Origin: Lumnitzera littorea
Taxonomy: Eukaryota; Streptophyta; Magnoliopsida; Myrtales; Combretaceae
DNA: 64,000 nucleotides
Direction of reading: 5' to 3'
Assembly: GCA_024138015.1 (NCBI GenBank)
Contig: JAMXBB010000010.1
Location: forward strand, 50,407,872-50,471,871
Shown here: positions 1 through 12,830 of the stretch, piece by piece
Numbering within the stretch: the stretch's first letter is position 1
Layout of the letters: each line of letters starts with the position of its first letter
Position numbers and translations under genes: made by a program
Notes under the pieces: generated by a model
Database searches by the model: none
What the model saw: the letters and a program-made list of their open reading frames with translations, nothing else
Told to the model about the DNA's origin: nothing

Positions 1-2258
1 TCATGGAAGAAGCTCTAGTAATTTAGGCACCGTCATTATCTACAGATTTTGGAAATTAAGTATCCTCAATCGTAAATTCAAGCGATTGACCTTTTTATGA
101 GCTAATCTTTTTCTATACGTTCCTAAAAATCCTTAAATTACGAACCTCTACTATCCGGCTCCTAAAACCAAGTTAACATACTTATCGGGAACGTAGGCTT
201 TTCGATAGGAGCATTCATTCTTCTTGAATGAAGCTTTGGAAATTTAGGAGCCTCGGTTCTCCTTAGTTTAGGAAATTTTGTTATTCCAAGTAATTCAATC
301 TGGTAATTCGCTACCTGCGACAAGATGATTCTTCCAAAACAACTTTGCAATCCATAGAGGACAAATCCTCATCACCTTAAAATGTGAAACCGAGTAATCC
401 TTCTTTTTATGGATTCTTGTAATCTACAATTTACATAGCCTGGTTATTCTCGAACGTAAAATCAAATAATCAATCTTATTTGGTGACCAACGTTACTCTA
501 GAAGTTCTCAGAATCCCCAGAGTACGAAGCCCGATTGTTCTCAATTTTGAGTGCAAGTAATCCCCCTTTTAGGCGCTATGTTTATACAACAAAAAACCTC
601 GGTTATTCTTAGAAGAAGCTTTGGCAATTTATGCACCGTCGATATCAACGGATTTTGGAAATTAAGTTATCCTCAATCGTAAATTCAATCAATTCATCTT
701 TTTATGAGCTAATCTTTTTCTACAAGTTCCCAAAAATCCTTATATTATGAACCTTTGTTATTTGGATCTTAAAACCAAGCTAACCTACTTATTGGGAACA
801 TAGTCTATCCGATAGGAGAATTCGTTCTTTTTTAAAGAAGCTTTGGCAATTTAGGAGCCTCGATTCTCCTTAGTTTGGGAATTTTTGTTATTGCAAGTAA
901 TTCAATTTGGTAATCCGTTGTCCGTGGAGGGAAGATTTTTCCAAAACTTCAATGCAATCCTTGGAGGATGGTTCCTCATGACTCTATAATATGAAATCGA
1001 GTAATCCTTCTTTTTAGGGATTCTCGTAATCCATAGTTTACGTAGCTTAGTTATTCTTGATCATGAAATCAAATAATTAATCTTATTTGGCAACCAACTT
1101 TGCTTAAGAAGTTCTCAGAACCTACCAGAGTACAGACATCAACTGTTCTCAATTTTGAGGGCATTTAATCCCACTTTTAGGCACTATGTTTATTCAACAA
1201 GAAACATCAGTTATTCTCGGAAGAAGCTCTGGCTATTTTGGCACCGTCGTTATCTATGGATTTTTGAAATTAAGTTATCCTCAATCGTAAATTCAAGCAA
1301 TTCATCTTTTTATAAGCTAATCTTTTTCTACATGTTCCCAAAAATCATTAAATTATGAACCTTTGCTATCTGGATCCTAAAACTAAGCTAACCCACTTAT
1401 TGGGAACATAGTCCTTTCGATAGGTGCATTCGTTCTTCTTGAAAGAAGCTTTAGCAATTTAGGAGCCTCAGTTCTCCTTAGTTTAGGAAATTTTGTTATT
1501 CCATGTAATTCAATCTGGTAATTCGTTGCCTGTGATGACATGATTTTTCCAAAACTTCTTTGCAATCCATAGAGGACGGATCCTGATCATCCTAAAATAT
1601 GAAACCGAGTAATCCTTCTTTTTAGGGATTCTTGTAATCCACAGTTTATGTAGCCTGATTATTCTCGATCCTAAAATCAAATAATTAATCTTATTTGGTG
1701 ACCAACGTTGCTCTAGAAGTTCTCAGAGCCCCCAGTGTACAGACTCCGGCTGTTCTCAATTTTGAGTGCAAGTAATCCCCTTTTTAAGTGCTATGTTTAT
1801 GCAATAAGAAACCTCAATTATTCTCGGAAGAAGCTTTGGCAATTTATGCACCGTCGATATCTACGGATTTTGGAAATTAAGTTATCCTCAATCGTAAATT
1901 CAATCGATTCAACTTTTTATGAGCTAATCTTTCTCTATACATTCCCAAAAATCCTTAAATTACGAACCTCTACTATCCGTATCCTAAAACCAAGCTAACC
2001 TACTTATTGTGATCACAGTCCTTTCGATAGGAGCATTCGTTCTTCATGAAAGAAGCTTTAGCAATTTAGGAGACACGATTCTCTTTAGTTTAGGAATTTT
2101 TGTTATTCCAAGTAATTCAATATGGTAATCCCTTGTCCATGGAGGGAAGATTTTTCCAAAACATCTTTGCAATCCATGGAGGACGGATCCTCACGACTTT
2201 ATAATATGAAATTGAGCAATCCTTCTTTTTAGGGATTCTTGTAATCCGTAGTTTACGT
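1..2258 (+). repeat. 607-bp tandem satellite, segment A (left window edge to LTR 1)
   Basis: Head-to-tail copies of an AT-rich monomer. The anchor CTATGTTTA begins at 575, 1184 and 1791, giving spacings of 609 and 607 bp. The window opens inside a monomer, so the array continues to the left. Landmarks measured from the anchor: a HindIII site (AAGCTT) near +263, a BamHI site (GGATCC) near +394 and, in many copies, CGATCG near +481. By variant type the monomers here are the end of S, then T (575), M (1184) and N (1791). M is recognised by a CAACTTTGCTT motif, AAGAAACATC after the anchor and GGCTATTTTGG. I see no gene in this stretch. The role is unknown; the organisation fits a pericentromeric, subtelomeric or other heterochromatic satellite. 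Confidence 0.97.
2254..2258. repeat. Target site duplication of LTR 1 (TACGT)
   Basis: TACGT precedes the element at 2254-2258 and is repeated at 6075-6079. Removing the element plus one copy restores an uninterrupted 607-bp monomer (anchor 1791 to anchor 6219 is then exactly 607 bp), which independently supports the boundaries. Confidence 0.9.
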
Positions 2259-4836
2259 TGTAAACCCTACTTTTAGTGAGCTTAAGACTTGATTAAGAGT
2301 ACCTTCCGAACGTTCCCAAAGATCAACTAAACCAAAAACTTAAGTTTATATTTAGAAACAAATTAAATTTTTATAATTCAAAAGCCAATTATCGATAAAA
2401 CCCGAGCTTGCACCCGAGCTTGAAGAACTGCAAGCTCTAAAGTTACTTAAAACCCTAAACCTTAAAACCATTAAGGAATTTTAACCCTAAATAATTAATC
2501 AATAATTTAATTTGAATAATTTCATTCAACTTTAGAAAATTTCACAATTTTATAAAAATCAAATCATAAATTACAAAACAATGCTAGATGAAAACCTAAA
2601 AATAATTTTCTATAGGACCATGCCCTTATCTTCATGCCTAAGCCTTATACTTCAATAAGTAGATTAACCAATCACTTTAGATAACTTATCAATTGAGAGT
2701 TGGAATCATTTATCAATTGATAACTTATCAAAACTTAGTAATAAGACATTTTCCTTATCACCCCTTCACTTATACTACATATGGACAATTTTTCATAAGA
2801 TTTCATAAGCTTAATTTTAATAAATGAGACAAGACCACTCCATGGCCCAAAAAGCACTTCAAATGGAAAGTTTAGACAAGGGAGAAAGGGGGGCTATGCT
2901 CTTGTAATTCAACCATCAATCACTTCTTCTTATACATCACTATTCACCCCTTAATGCTTACATCATCAAGAGTTGCAATTGTACTCTTTGTATAAGCTAC
3001 AAGACAACACTTTCAAGACATTTAAACACTCACTCTCTCTCCCTTCAAACTGGCCACTCCTTGCCTTACTTCTCTCACTTTCAATTTTACTTTCACATCT
3101 TCTTTCTCTCCATTGAAACAAACATAAAAGGGAGAAACAACCTTACCCCACAAAATCAACTTTCCTTCCATTTTTGAAGCTTCACTCACAGCAACTTTTT
3201 CTTTTGTTCTTATGTCATTTTCTTTCACCATCTAAGACCTTTTAAGACCATTAGAACCTTCCACAAACCCCATTCCAAAAGAACAAAAGATTCGGGTTCC
3301 AAAAGGTGGCAAAAAGGAGGAGGCAAAGTTAAAAGCATAAGTGGAATCTTAGTGCATAACCACCAAACTTTGCTTTAAGGACGAGTAAGTGTTTCTTGTG
3401 ATATGTAGATTAGTATTTATGTTAGAGGACTTTAATTTCTTGAAGATATAAGTAAGGTTTAAGTTGTTATAACACTAAAAACCATTTTAAGAAACAAACT
3501 CATGAAACCTTTACATGAAGTTGAAATATGAGCATGTAAAGTTGGTATTTTGTAAAGAGACTTGTTTAAGACTTTAAATGGAAGATTTTAAGTTGAGAAA
3601 GTCTTGAAACAAAAACTTGAATGGAGAATGAACATGCTGGACATGAGGGTTCCATAGTCATTGTGATGTTGATTTTGTTTTCAATAAGTTAAACATGCTC
3701 AAATCTAGACTTAAGTTAAGGAAAAATCCATCACATGAAGTTTTATGAAGAAACCAACTTTGTATGATATGAGCTATGATATGGAAGTTGTATTAAATGT
3801 AAGATCTTCTATTTCTTTGTGTGGAACATGAGTTAAAGAAACATCTTGTGGAAGAAAAGTTAAGTTAAGATTTGGATACAAGTAGTTAAGTGCATAATCT
3901 ATCACCTAAACTTAAGGAAATAATGAAACAAGTTGAAAAACCAAGTGAGGACCCCTTGGAACCATCACAAACAGATCTGGAATGTGGGAAAAAGAAGCTT
4001 AAAAATACGATAAAAGTGAATGAACAAAGTGAAAAGATCAACCAAAGGAAGTACGGTAAGCATACAAAGCCTAAAACTCAAAACCGAGCCTAAAACTCTC
4101 AAAACATGCCTAGAACTCTAAGTTGGGCCTTCAATGAAATTCTTACCAGCACCCTAAAGTGTCAAGAGAGGTTGTTTTGAAGCCCATAAGAAATCCACCT
4201 AAGGCCCCATAAGCCTACCAAAGTCACTAACTTTAGCTTGGACGAAAAACAAGCCCATTTGACAACTTAAGCCCACTAAAGGGCTCAAGAAGTGGTTATT
4301 AGCCTTAGGAATATAAATCAAAGTTGTAAATCTTATCTCAAGGAGTATTTTAAGTCTAGGATAAAATCTTAAGACCATGCCCAAAGAATTTCTTAAGTTA
4401 TTAAAAAGCCTATTTACCAAACAGGGCCCAAAAACACTCCAACACATGAGGAACGCTACTGTTCTGACCCATGGACAGAATTGTATATCTCATTTCGAAA
4501 ATCTAACCTTACTACGTTAAAGTACACTAGAAAACGATGAAGATTGACTATAAGATCATAAAAATCGGATTTAAAACGAGAAAGTTATACGTGATTGAAC
4601 TTTAGGTAAAAACTGAGAAAAATTTCGAAAACTAGTCAAGAGTATAACTTAAGGAAAATTTGCTTAGTTTTTTAAGTTTATTTCAATTCCTTATAAAAAT
4701 TATTTCAATTACTAGGGGACACTGTGTACGGAGATGACTTGCCTCTTTATTACTTTGACTGACCTATATGGCAGAGTGAGTAAATTCCCAATGACTCTTT
4801 ACCTGATTGTGCTTGTATAATAGATGCACCTAAACT

Positions 4837-4849
4837 TATATATATAAAT
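4837..4849 (+). promoter_or_regulatory. Candidate LTR TATA box
   Basis: TATATATATAAAT lies about 2.6 kb into LTR 1 and is kept at the equivalent place in LTR 2 (12264-12276) and LTR 3 (near 29379-29391). An AATAAA follows about 740 bp downstream in all three. TATA followed by a polyadenylation signal is the expected order in an LTR. The surroundings are AT-rich, so the motif alone is weak evidence. Confidence 0.3.
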
Positions 4850-5329
4850 TTGGATGCTTATGGGATATGGGAAATGCATGTGTATGAATTTGTGGGTGAA
4901 TTCGATGACTTGATAATTATATATAATAATGGAAATTGTTGGTATTATATATATATGTGAATTGTATGGAATGAAATTGTCTGATCACCTTGAAAACCAA
5001 GTTAATCACTTATGCAAATAAGAAATCAAAATGAATCATGCATACCCCATATTGCATACGGATAACATCGACTGCCGCTTCATACAGAAGATGGGAAGGG
5101 ACTCACAAGGATATGAGTTTCTTGTAAGATTGGGTACTAGCTATGCCATCATATATATTGAGTCTCTATCTTAAGCTGATGGGCTTACTAAGCGCCAAGA
5201 GTCGCCAACCGTCGGCGAGGGGCCAAGTCTTGTAGCTTTTGCTTAGGGCGTGTGTTTGTGGACTGCGGGGGCCACCATACCGCTAGACTTGGGATTTTAA
5301 AAGATATGATTTGATTTTGGTAAAGGAAG

Positions 5330-5342
5330 TATATATATATAT

Positions 5343-5380
<38 letters not shown>
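5330..5380 (+). repeat. (TA)n(GA)n compound microsatellite in LTR 1
   Basis: A short TA run followed by a nearly pure GA run with one interruption. The same site in LTR 2 is longer (12756-12824). LTR 3 keeps only a short TA run (29878-29890). Confidence 0.95.
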
Positions 5381-5576
5381 TTTTGTTTTAGCATGAGCAC
5401 GATAGTGCTAATGAATTAAAACCCAAGGTCTAGAACCCGGATTTTGATTTGGGTCGGTTAATTATCTCCAAACCTCAACTTCAGGGGGCGTAATTCTAAG
5501 TCGTATGCAGTTCCTAGGTTACTGCATGCGTTGTTTAACATACTGATTGTTTACGCATTCATATGATTGTGCATCT

Positions 5577-5582
5577 AATAAA
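5577..5582 (+). terminator. Candidate LTR polyadenylation signal AATAAA
   Basis: AATAAA occurs at the same relative place in LTR 2 (13021-13026) and LTR 3 (30093-30098), downstream of the TATA-like site and about 0.5 kb before the LTR end. This is a motif call only. Confidence 0.25.
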
Positions 5583-6074
5583 TTTCTGTCATGTGGTACT
5601 GACGAGAGTATTTATCTCACTAAGCGTATGCTTACATCCCTATAGATTTTTGTTGATGCAGGAGAACCTCTTCATCAATCTAGGTCGAGGCATGCCCGTG
5701 GTAAGTCTCATGTAGGGACGGGTTGGAGCGATCAGAGAGCGAAGATGACATTTTGTAATAGATTATAGATATTTAGATACTTTTATGTTTTTGCTCATAA
5801 CTTAGATTTTATGCAATTCCGTTATGAACTGCATTTGTTTGTAATATTGTTTTGGTGTGGGTCTCACGAGCTCGCACAATTAGCTAATTTATAAGATAGA
5901 GGTAATTTTAGTTAAATTGCTCTATATTACTTGTCTATGGGCCTAGTGGTAACGTAGAGTGGAGGAAGCCTTGTGTATCGTATGAAAGGCCTGTGATCAA
6001 CAAAGGGGTTGATAATATACCTTTATACGGTATACGGCGACCTACCACGATAACGATACTGTTGGGTCGTGATA

Positions 6075-9000
6075 TACGTAGCCTAGTTATTCTTGATTGA
6101 GAAATCAAATAATCAATCTTATTTGGAGACCAACGTTGTTCAAGAAGTTCTTAGAAACCCTAGAGTACAGACCCCAGCTGTTATCAATTTTGAGTGCAAG
6201 TAATCCCCTTCTTAGGCACTATGTTTATTTAACAAGAAACATCGGTTATTTTCAGAAGAAGCTCTAGCAATTTAGGCACTGTCGATATCTACGGATTTTG
6301 GAAATTAAGTTATCCTCAATCGTGAATTCAATCGATTCATCTTTTTATGAGCTAATCTTTTTCTACATGTTCCAAAAAATCCTTAAATTACAAACCTCTA
6401 CTATCCGAATCCTAAAACCAAGCTAACCTACCTATTGTGAACATGGTCCATCCGATAGGTGCATTCGTTCTTCTTGAAAGAGGCAATTTAAGAGCCTCAG
6501 TTCTCCTTAGTTTAGAAATTTTCGTTGTTCCAAGTATTTCAATCTGATGATCCGTTGCCTGTGGCGGGAAGATTTTTCTAAAACTTTTTTCCAATCCTTA
6601 GAGGATGGATCCTCATGACTCTAAAATGTGAAACCGAGTAATACTTTTTATAAGGATTCTTGTAATCCATAGTTTATGTAGCCTCATTATTCTTGATCGT
6701 GAAATCAAATAATCAATCTTATTTCGTGACCAATGTTGCTTTAGAAGTTCTCAGAACCCCCAGAGTATGAACCCCAGCTGTTCTCAATTTTGAGGCTAAG
6801 TAATCCCTCTTTTTGGCGCTATGTTTATTCAATAAGAAACCTCGGTTATTCTCAGAAGGAGCTCTAGCAATTTGCACACTGTAGTTATCTATGGATTTTT
6901 TAAATTAAGTTATCCTCAAATGTAAATTCAACCAATTCGTCTTTTTATGAGCTAATCTTTTTTTACACGTTCCCTAAAATCCTTAAATAATGAACCTCTG
7001 CTATCTGAATCTTAAAACCAAGCTAACCCACTTATTAGGAACATAGTCCATCCGATAGGTGCATTCGTTCCTCTTGAAAAATGCCTTGGCAATTTTAGAG
7101 CTTCGGTTCTCCTTAGTTTAGGAATTCTTGTAATTTCATGTATTTCAATCTGGTAATCCATTGTTCGCGGAGGGAGGATTTTTCCAAAACTACTTTGCAA
7201 TCCTAACAGGACAGATCCTCATGACTCTAAAATATAAAACCGAGTAATCCTTCTTTTTAAGGATTCTTGTAATCCATAGTTTATGTAGCCTAATTATTCT
7301 TGATCGTGAAATCAAATAATTGCACTTATTTGGTGACCAACGTTGCTCTAGAAGTTCTCAGAACACATAGAGTATGGACCTCGACTGTTCTCCATTTTGA
7401 GGGAAAGTGATCCCCCTTTTAGGTACTATGTTTATTCAACAAGAAAACTCAGTTATTCTCGGAAGAAGCTCTAGCAATTTAAGCACCGTCGATATCTATG
7501 GATTTTGGAAATTAAGTTATCCTCAATCATAAATTCAATCGATTCATCTTTTTATAAGCTAATCTTTTTCTACACGTTCCCAAAAATCCTTAAATTACGA
7601 ACCTTTGCTATTCGAATCCAAAAACTAAGCTAACCTACTTATTGCGAGCATAGTCCATCCGATAAGTGCATTCGTTCATCTTCAAAGAAGCTTTGGCAAT
7701 TTAGAAGCCCCAGTTCTCTTAAGTTTAAGAATTTTTGTTATTCCAAGTAATTCAATCTAGTAATCCATTGCCTGCAATGAGATGATTTTTCCAAAACTTT
7801 TTTGCAATCCATAGAGGACAAATCCTCATCACCTAAAAATATGAAACCGAGTAATCCTTCTTTTTAGAGATTCTTGTAATCCATAGTTTACATAGCCTAG
7901 TTATTCTTGATCGTGAAATCAAATAATCAATCTTATTTGGTGACCAACGTTGCTCTAGAAGTTCTCAGTCCCCTAGAGTATGGACGTCGGCTGTTGTTAA
8001 TTTTAAGTGCAAGTAAACCCCCTTTTAGGCGATATGTTTATTCAACAAGAAACCTCAATTATTCTTGGAAGAAGCTTTAGCAACGTATGCACCGTCGATA
8101 TTTACGGATTTTGGAAATTAAGTTATCTTCAGTCGTAAATGCAATCGATTCAACTTTTTATGAGCTAATCTTTTTCTATACGTTCCCAAAAAACCTTAAA
8201 TTACGAACCTCTGCTATCCAGATCTTAAAACCAAGCTAACCAACTTGTTGGGAACATAGTCCATCTGATAGGAGAATTTGTTCTTCATGAAAGAAGCTTT
8301 AGCAATTTAGGAGCCTCGGTTCTCCTTAGTTTAGGAATTTTTGTTATTCCAAGTAATTCAATCTGGTAATCCATTATCCATAGAGGGATGATTTTTCCAA
8401 AACTTCTTTACAATCCTTGGAGGACGGATCCTCGTGACTCTATAATATGAAACTGAGTAATCCTTCTTTTTAGGGGTTCTTGTAATCCATAGTTTACATA
8501 GCCTTGTTATTCTCGATCTTGAAATCAAAAAATCAATCTTAGTTGGTGACCAACGTTGCTCCAGATGTTCTCAGAACCCTTAGAGTATGGACCCCGATTG
8601 TTCTCAATTTTGAAGGCAAGTAATCCCACTTTTTGGCTTTATGTTTATTTAACAAGAAACCTCAGTTATTCTTAGAAAAAGCTTTGGCAATTTAGGCACC
8701 ATCTTTACTTACAATTTATGGAAATTAAGTTATACTCAAACTTAAATTCAAGCGATTCATCTTTCTATGTGTTAATCTTTTCCTATACGTTCCCTCAAAT
8801 CCTTAAATTATGAAACTTTACTATCCGGAACCTAAAACCAAGCTAACCTACCTATTGGGAACATACACTATCCGATAGGAGCATTAGTTTTGGTTGAAAG
8901 AAGCTTTGGCAATTTAGGAGCCTTGGTTCTCCTTAGTTTAGGAATTTTTGTTATTCCATGTAATTCAATTTGGTAATCCGTTCTCCACGAAGGGAAGATT

Positions 9001-9699
9001 TTTCTAAAACTTCTTTGCAATCCTTAGGGGACGGATCCTCACGACTCTATAATATGAAACCAAGTAATCCTTCTTTTTAGGGATTGTTGTAATCCATAGT
9101 TTACGTAGCCTAGTTATTCTAAATCATGAAATTAATTAATCAATCTTATTTGGTGACCAACGTTGCTCCAGAAGTTCTCAGAACCCCCAGAGTATGGAAC
9201 CCGACTGTTCTCAATTTTGAGGGCAGGTAATCCCTCTTTTAGGAGGTGTATTTATTCAATAAGAAACCTCGGATATTCTCAAAAGAAGCTGTGACTAGTT
9301 AGGTACTGTTGATAGCTACGGATTTTGGAATTTAACTTGTCTTCAATCGGAAATTCAAGCATTTCATCTTTTTATGAGCTAATGTATTTCTATACGTTCC
9401 CAAAAATCCTTAAATTACAAACCTCTACCATCCAAATCCTAAAACCAAGCTAACCTACTTATTGGGAACAAAGTCTATCCGATAGGAGCATTCGTTCTTG
9501 TTGAAAGAAGCTTTGGCAATTCAGGATCCTTGGTTCTCCTTAGTTTAGGAATTTTTGTTATTCCAAGTAATTCAATCTGATAATCCATTATCTGCAGAGG
9601 GATGATTTTTCCAAAACTACTTTGCAATCCATAGAGGACGAATCGTCACGACAATAAAATATGAAACCGAGTAATCCTTCTTTTTAGGGATTCTTGTAA
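6075..9699 (+). repeat. 607-bp tandem satellite, segment B
   Basis: Six monomers with anchors at 6219, 6819, 7426, 8032, 8639 and 9246 (spacings 600, 607, 606, 607, 607). In order they carry the diagnostic variants O (GAGAAATC and TTTGGAGACC), P (TTTGCACACTG, a TTTTTTAAATTAAG block and TACTTTTTATA), Q (AACACATAGAG and CTGTTCTCCATTTTG), R (GATATGTTTA at the anchor), then two further monomers. The 600-bp spacing reflects a small deletion near 6479 in the O monomer. No gene is seen. Confidence 0.97.
9695..9699. repeat. Target site duplication of LTR 2 (TGTAA)
   Basis: TGTAA at 9695-9699 is repeated at 13520-13524. Excision restores a 607-bp spacing between anchors 9246 and 13678. Confidence 0.9.
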
Positions 9700-12600
9700 T
9701 GTAAACCTTACTTTTAGTAGTCCTAAGACTTGATTAAGAGTACTTTTTGAACATTCCCAAAGATCAACTAAACCAAAAACTTAAGTTTATATTTAGAAAC
9801 AAATTAAAATTTTACAATTCAAAAGCCAATTGTCAATAAAACCCAAGCTTGAAGAATTGCAAACTCTAAAGTAACTTAAAACCCTAAACCTTAAAACCAT
9901 TAAGGAATTTTAACCCTAAATAATTAATCAATAATTTAATTTGAATAATTTCATTCAACTTTAGAAAATTTCACAATTTTATAAAAATCAAATTATAAAT
10001 TACAAAACAATGCGAGATGAAAACCTAAAAACAATTTTCTGTAAGACCACGCCCTTATCTTCATGCCTAAGGCTTACACTTCAATAAGTAGATTAACCAA
10101 TCACTTTAGATAACTTATCAATTGAGAGTTAGAATCATTTATCAATTGATAACTTATAAAAACTTAGTGATAAGACATTTTCCTTATCACCCTTTCACTT
10201 ATACTATATATGGATAATTTTTCACAAGATTTCATAAGCTTAATTTTAATAAATGAGACAAGACCACTCCATGGTCCAAAAAGCACTTTAAATGGCAGGT
10301 TTAGACAAGGGAGAAAGGGGGGCCATGCTTTTGTCATTCAACCATCAATCACTTTCTCTTATACATCACTATTCACCCGTTAATGCTTACATCATCGATA
10401 GTTGCAATTGTTGACTTTGTGTAAGCTACAAGACAATAGTTTCAAGACATTTAAACACTCATTCTCTCTCCATTCAAACCAGCCACTCCTTGTCTTATTT
10501 CTCTCACTTTCAATTTCACTTTCACATCTTCTTTCTCTCCTTGGAAACAAACATAAAGGGGAGAAACCACCTTACCCTACAAAATCAACTTTTCTTCCAT
10601 TTTCCCAACTCCACTCATGGTAACTTCTCCTCTTGTTCTTGTGTCATTTTCTTTCAGCATCTAAGACCTTTTAAGACCATTAGAATCTTCCACAAACTCC
10701 ATTCCAAAAGAACAAAAGATTCGGGTTCCAAAAGGTGGCAAAAAGGAGGAGGCAAAGTTAAAAGCTTAAGTGGAATCTTAGTGCACAACCACCAAACTTT
10801 ACTTTAAGGACGAGTAAGTGTTTCTTGTGATATGTAGATTAGTATTTATGTTAGAGGACTTTAATTTCTTGAAGATATAAGTAAGGTTTAAGTTGTTATA
10901 ACACCAAAAACCGTTTTAAGAAACAAACTCATGAAACCCTTACATGAAGTTAAAATATGAGCATGTAAAGTTGGTATTTTGCAAAGAGACTTGTTTAAGA
11001 CTTTAAATGGAAGATTTTAAGTTGAGAAAGTCTTGAAACAAAAACTTGAATGGAGGTTGAACATGCTGGACGTGAGGGTTCCATAGTCATTGGGATGTTG
11101 ATTTTGTTTTCAATAAGTTAAACATGCTCAAATCTAGACTTAAGTTAAGGAAAAATTCATCACAAGAAGTTTTATGAAAAAACCAACTTTGTATGATATG
11201 AGCTATGATATGGAAGTTGTATTAAATGTAAGATCTTCTATCTCTTTGTGTGGAACATGAGTTAAAGAAACATCTTGTGGAAGAAAAGTTAAGTTAAGAT
11301 TTGGACACAAGTAATTAAGTGCATAATCTACCACCTAAACTTAAGGAAATGATGAAACAAGTTGAAAAACCAAGTGAGGACCCCTTCGAACCATCACGAA
11401 CAGATCTGGAACGTGGGAAAAAGAAGCTTAAAAATACGATAAAAGTGAATGAACAAAGTGAAAAGATCAGCCAAAGGAAGTATGGTAAGCATACAAAACC
11501 TAAAACTCAAAACCGAGCCTAAAACTCTCAAAATAAGCCTAGAACTCTAAGTTGGGCCTTCAATGGAATTCTGACCAGCACGTTAAAGTAATCAGAGAGG
11601 TTGTTTTGAAGCCCATAAGAAATCCACCTAAGGCCCCATAAGCCTACCAAAGTTACTAGCTTTAACTTGGACCAAAAACAAGCGCATTTGACAACTTAAG
11701 CCCACTAGAGGGCGAAAAGTGGTTGTTAGGCCTAGGAATATAAATCAAAGTTGTAAATCTGATCTCAAGGAGTATTTTAAGCTTAGGATAAAATCTTAAG
11801 ACCAAGCCCAAAGAATTTCTTAAGTTATTAAAAAACCCATTTACCAAACAAGGCCCAAAAGCACTCCAACACATGAGGAATGCTACTGTTCTGACCCATG
11901 GACAGAATTGTATATCTCATTTCGAAAATCTAACCTTACCACATTAAAGTACACTCGAAAACGATGAAAATTGACTATAAGATCATAAAAATTGGATTTA
12001 AAACGTAAAAGTTATACGCGATTGAACTTTGAGTAAAAACTAGGAAAAATTACGAAAACTAATCAAGAGTATAACTTAAGGAAAATTTACTTAGTTTTCT
12101 AAGTTTATTTCAATTCCTTATAAATATTGTTTCAATGACCAGGGGACACCATGTATGGAGACGACTTGCCTTCTGATTACTTTGATTGATTCACATGGCA
12201 GAGTGAGTAAATTCCCGATGACTCTTTACTTGATTTTGCTTGTAAAATAGATGCACCTAAACTTATATATATAAATTTGGATGCTTTTGGGATATGGGAA
12301 ATGTATGTGAATGAAATTATGGATGAATGTGATGACTTGATAATTATATATAATAATGGGAATTGTTTGCAATATATATACATGTGAATTGTATGGAATG
12401 AAATTGTCTGATCACCCTGAAAATCGAGTTAATCACTTGTACAATTAAGAAATCAAAATGAATCATGCATACCTCATATTCCATATGGATAACACTGACT
12501 GCCGCTTCACGTAGAAGATGGGAAGGGACTCACAAGAATACGAGTTTCCTGCAGGATTGGGCACTAGCTATGTCATTATATATAATGAGTCTCTATCCTA

Positions 12601-12756
12601 AGCTGATGGGCTTACTAGGTGTTGGGATACGCCAACCATCGACGAAGGGCTGAGTCTTGTGGCTTCTGCTTAAGGCATGTGTTTATGGATTGTGGAGGCC
12701 ACCACACCGCTAAACTTGGGATTTTAAAAATATGGTTTGATTTCGGCAAAGGAAGT

Positions 12757-12830
<74 letters not shown>

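Larger units (their letters stand above)
2259..6074 (+). mobile_element. Solo LTR 1, family A, probably Ty3/gypsy (Tekay/Del-like)
   Basis: A 3816-bp insertion starting TGTAAACCC and ending GGGTCGTGATA, flanked by a perfect 5-bp target duplication. It contains no gag-pol, no internal copy of its own ends, and no primer-binding site or polypurine tract that I can see. It therefore reads as a solo LTR left by recombination between the two LTRs of a full element. LTR length, the TGTAA start and the GGGTCG end resemble plant Tekay/Del chromovirus LTRs, but this family call is from memory of terminal motifs. LTR 2 is very similar along its whole length (3820 bp). The alternative is a non-autonomous element with very short or no terminal repeats. 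It inserted between monomers N and O of the satellite. Confidence 0.85.

Noticed and set aside
2445..2475. Telomere-like AAACCCTAAACC in the LTRs, and TTTAGGG once per satellite monomer
   Set aside because: Only one or two units occur together. An interstitial telomere tract would need many.
5640..5720. Possible splice acceptor (T-rich run then GCAGG) with a following GGTAAGT in the LTRs
   Set aside because: GCAGG near 5659 and GGTAAGT near 5700 look like splice sites, and a related TTGTAGG is in LTR 3, but there is no coding sequence to connect and the motifs are short.
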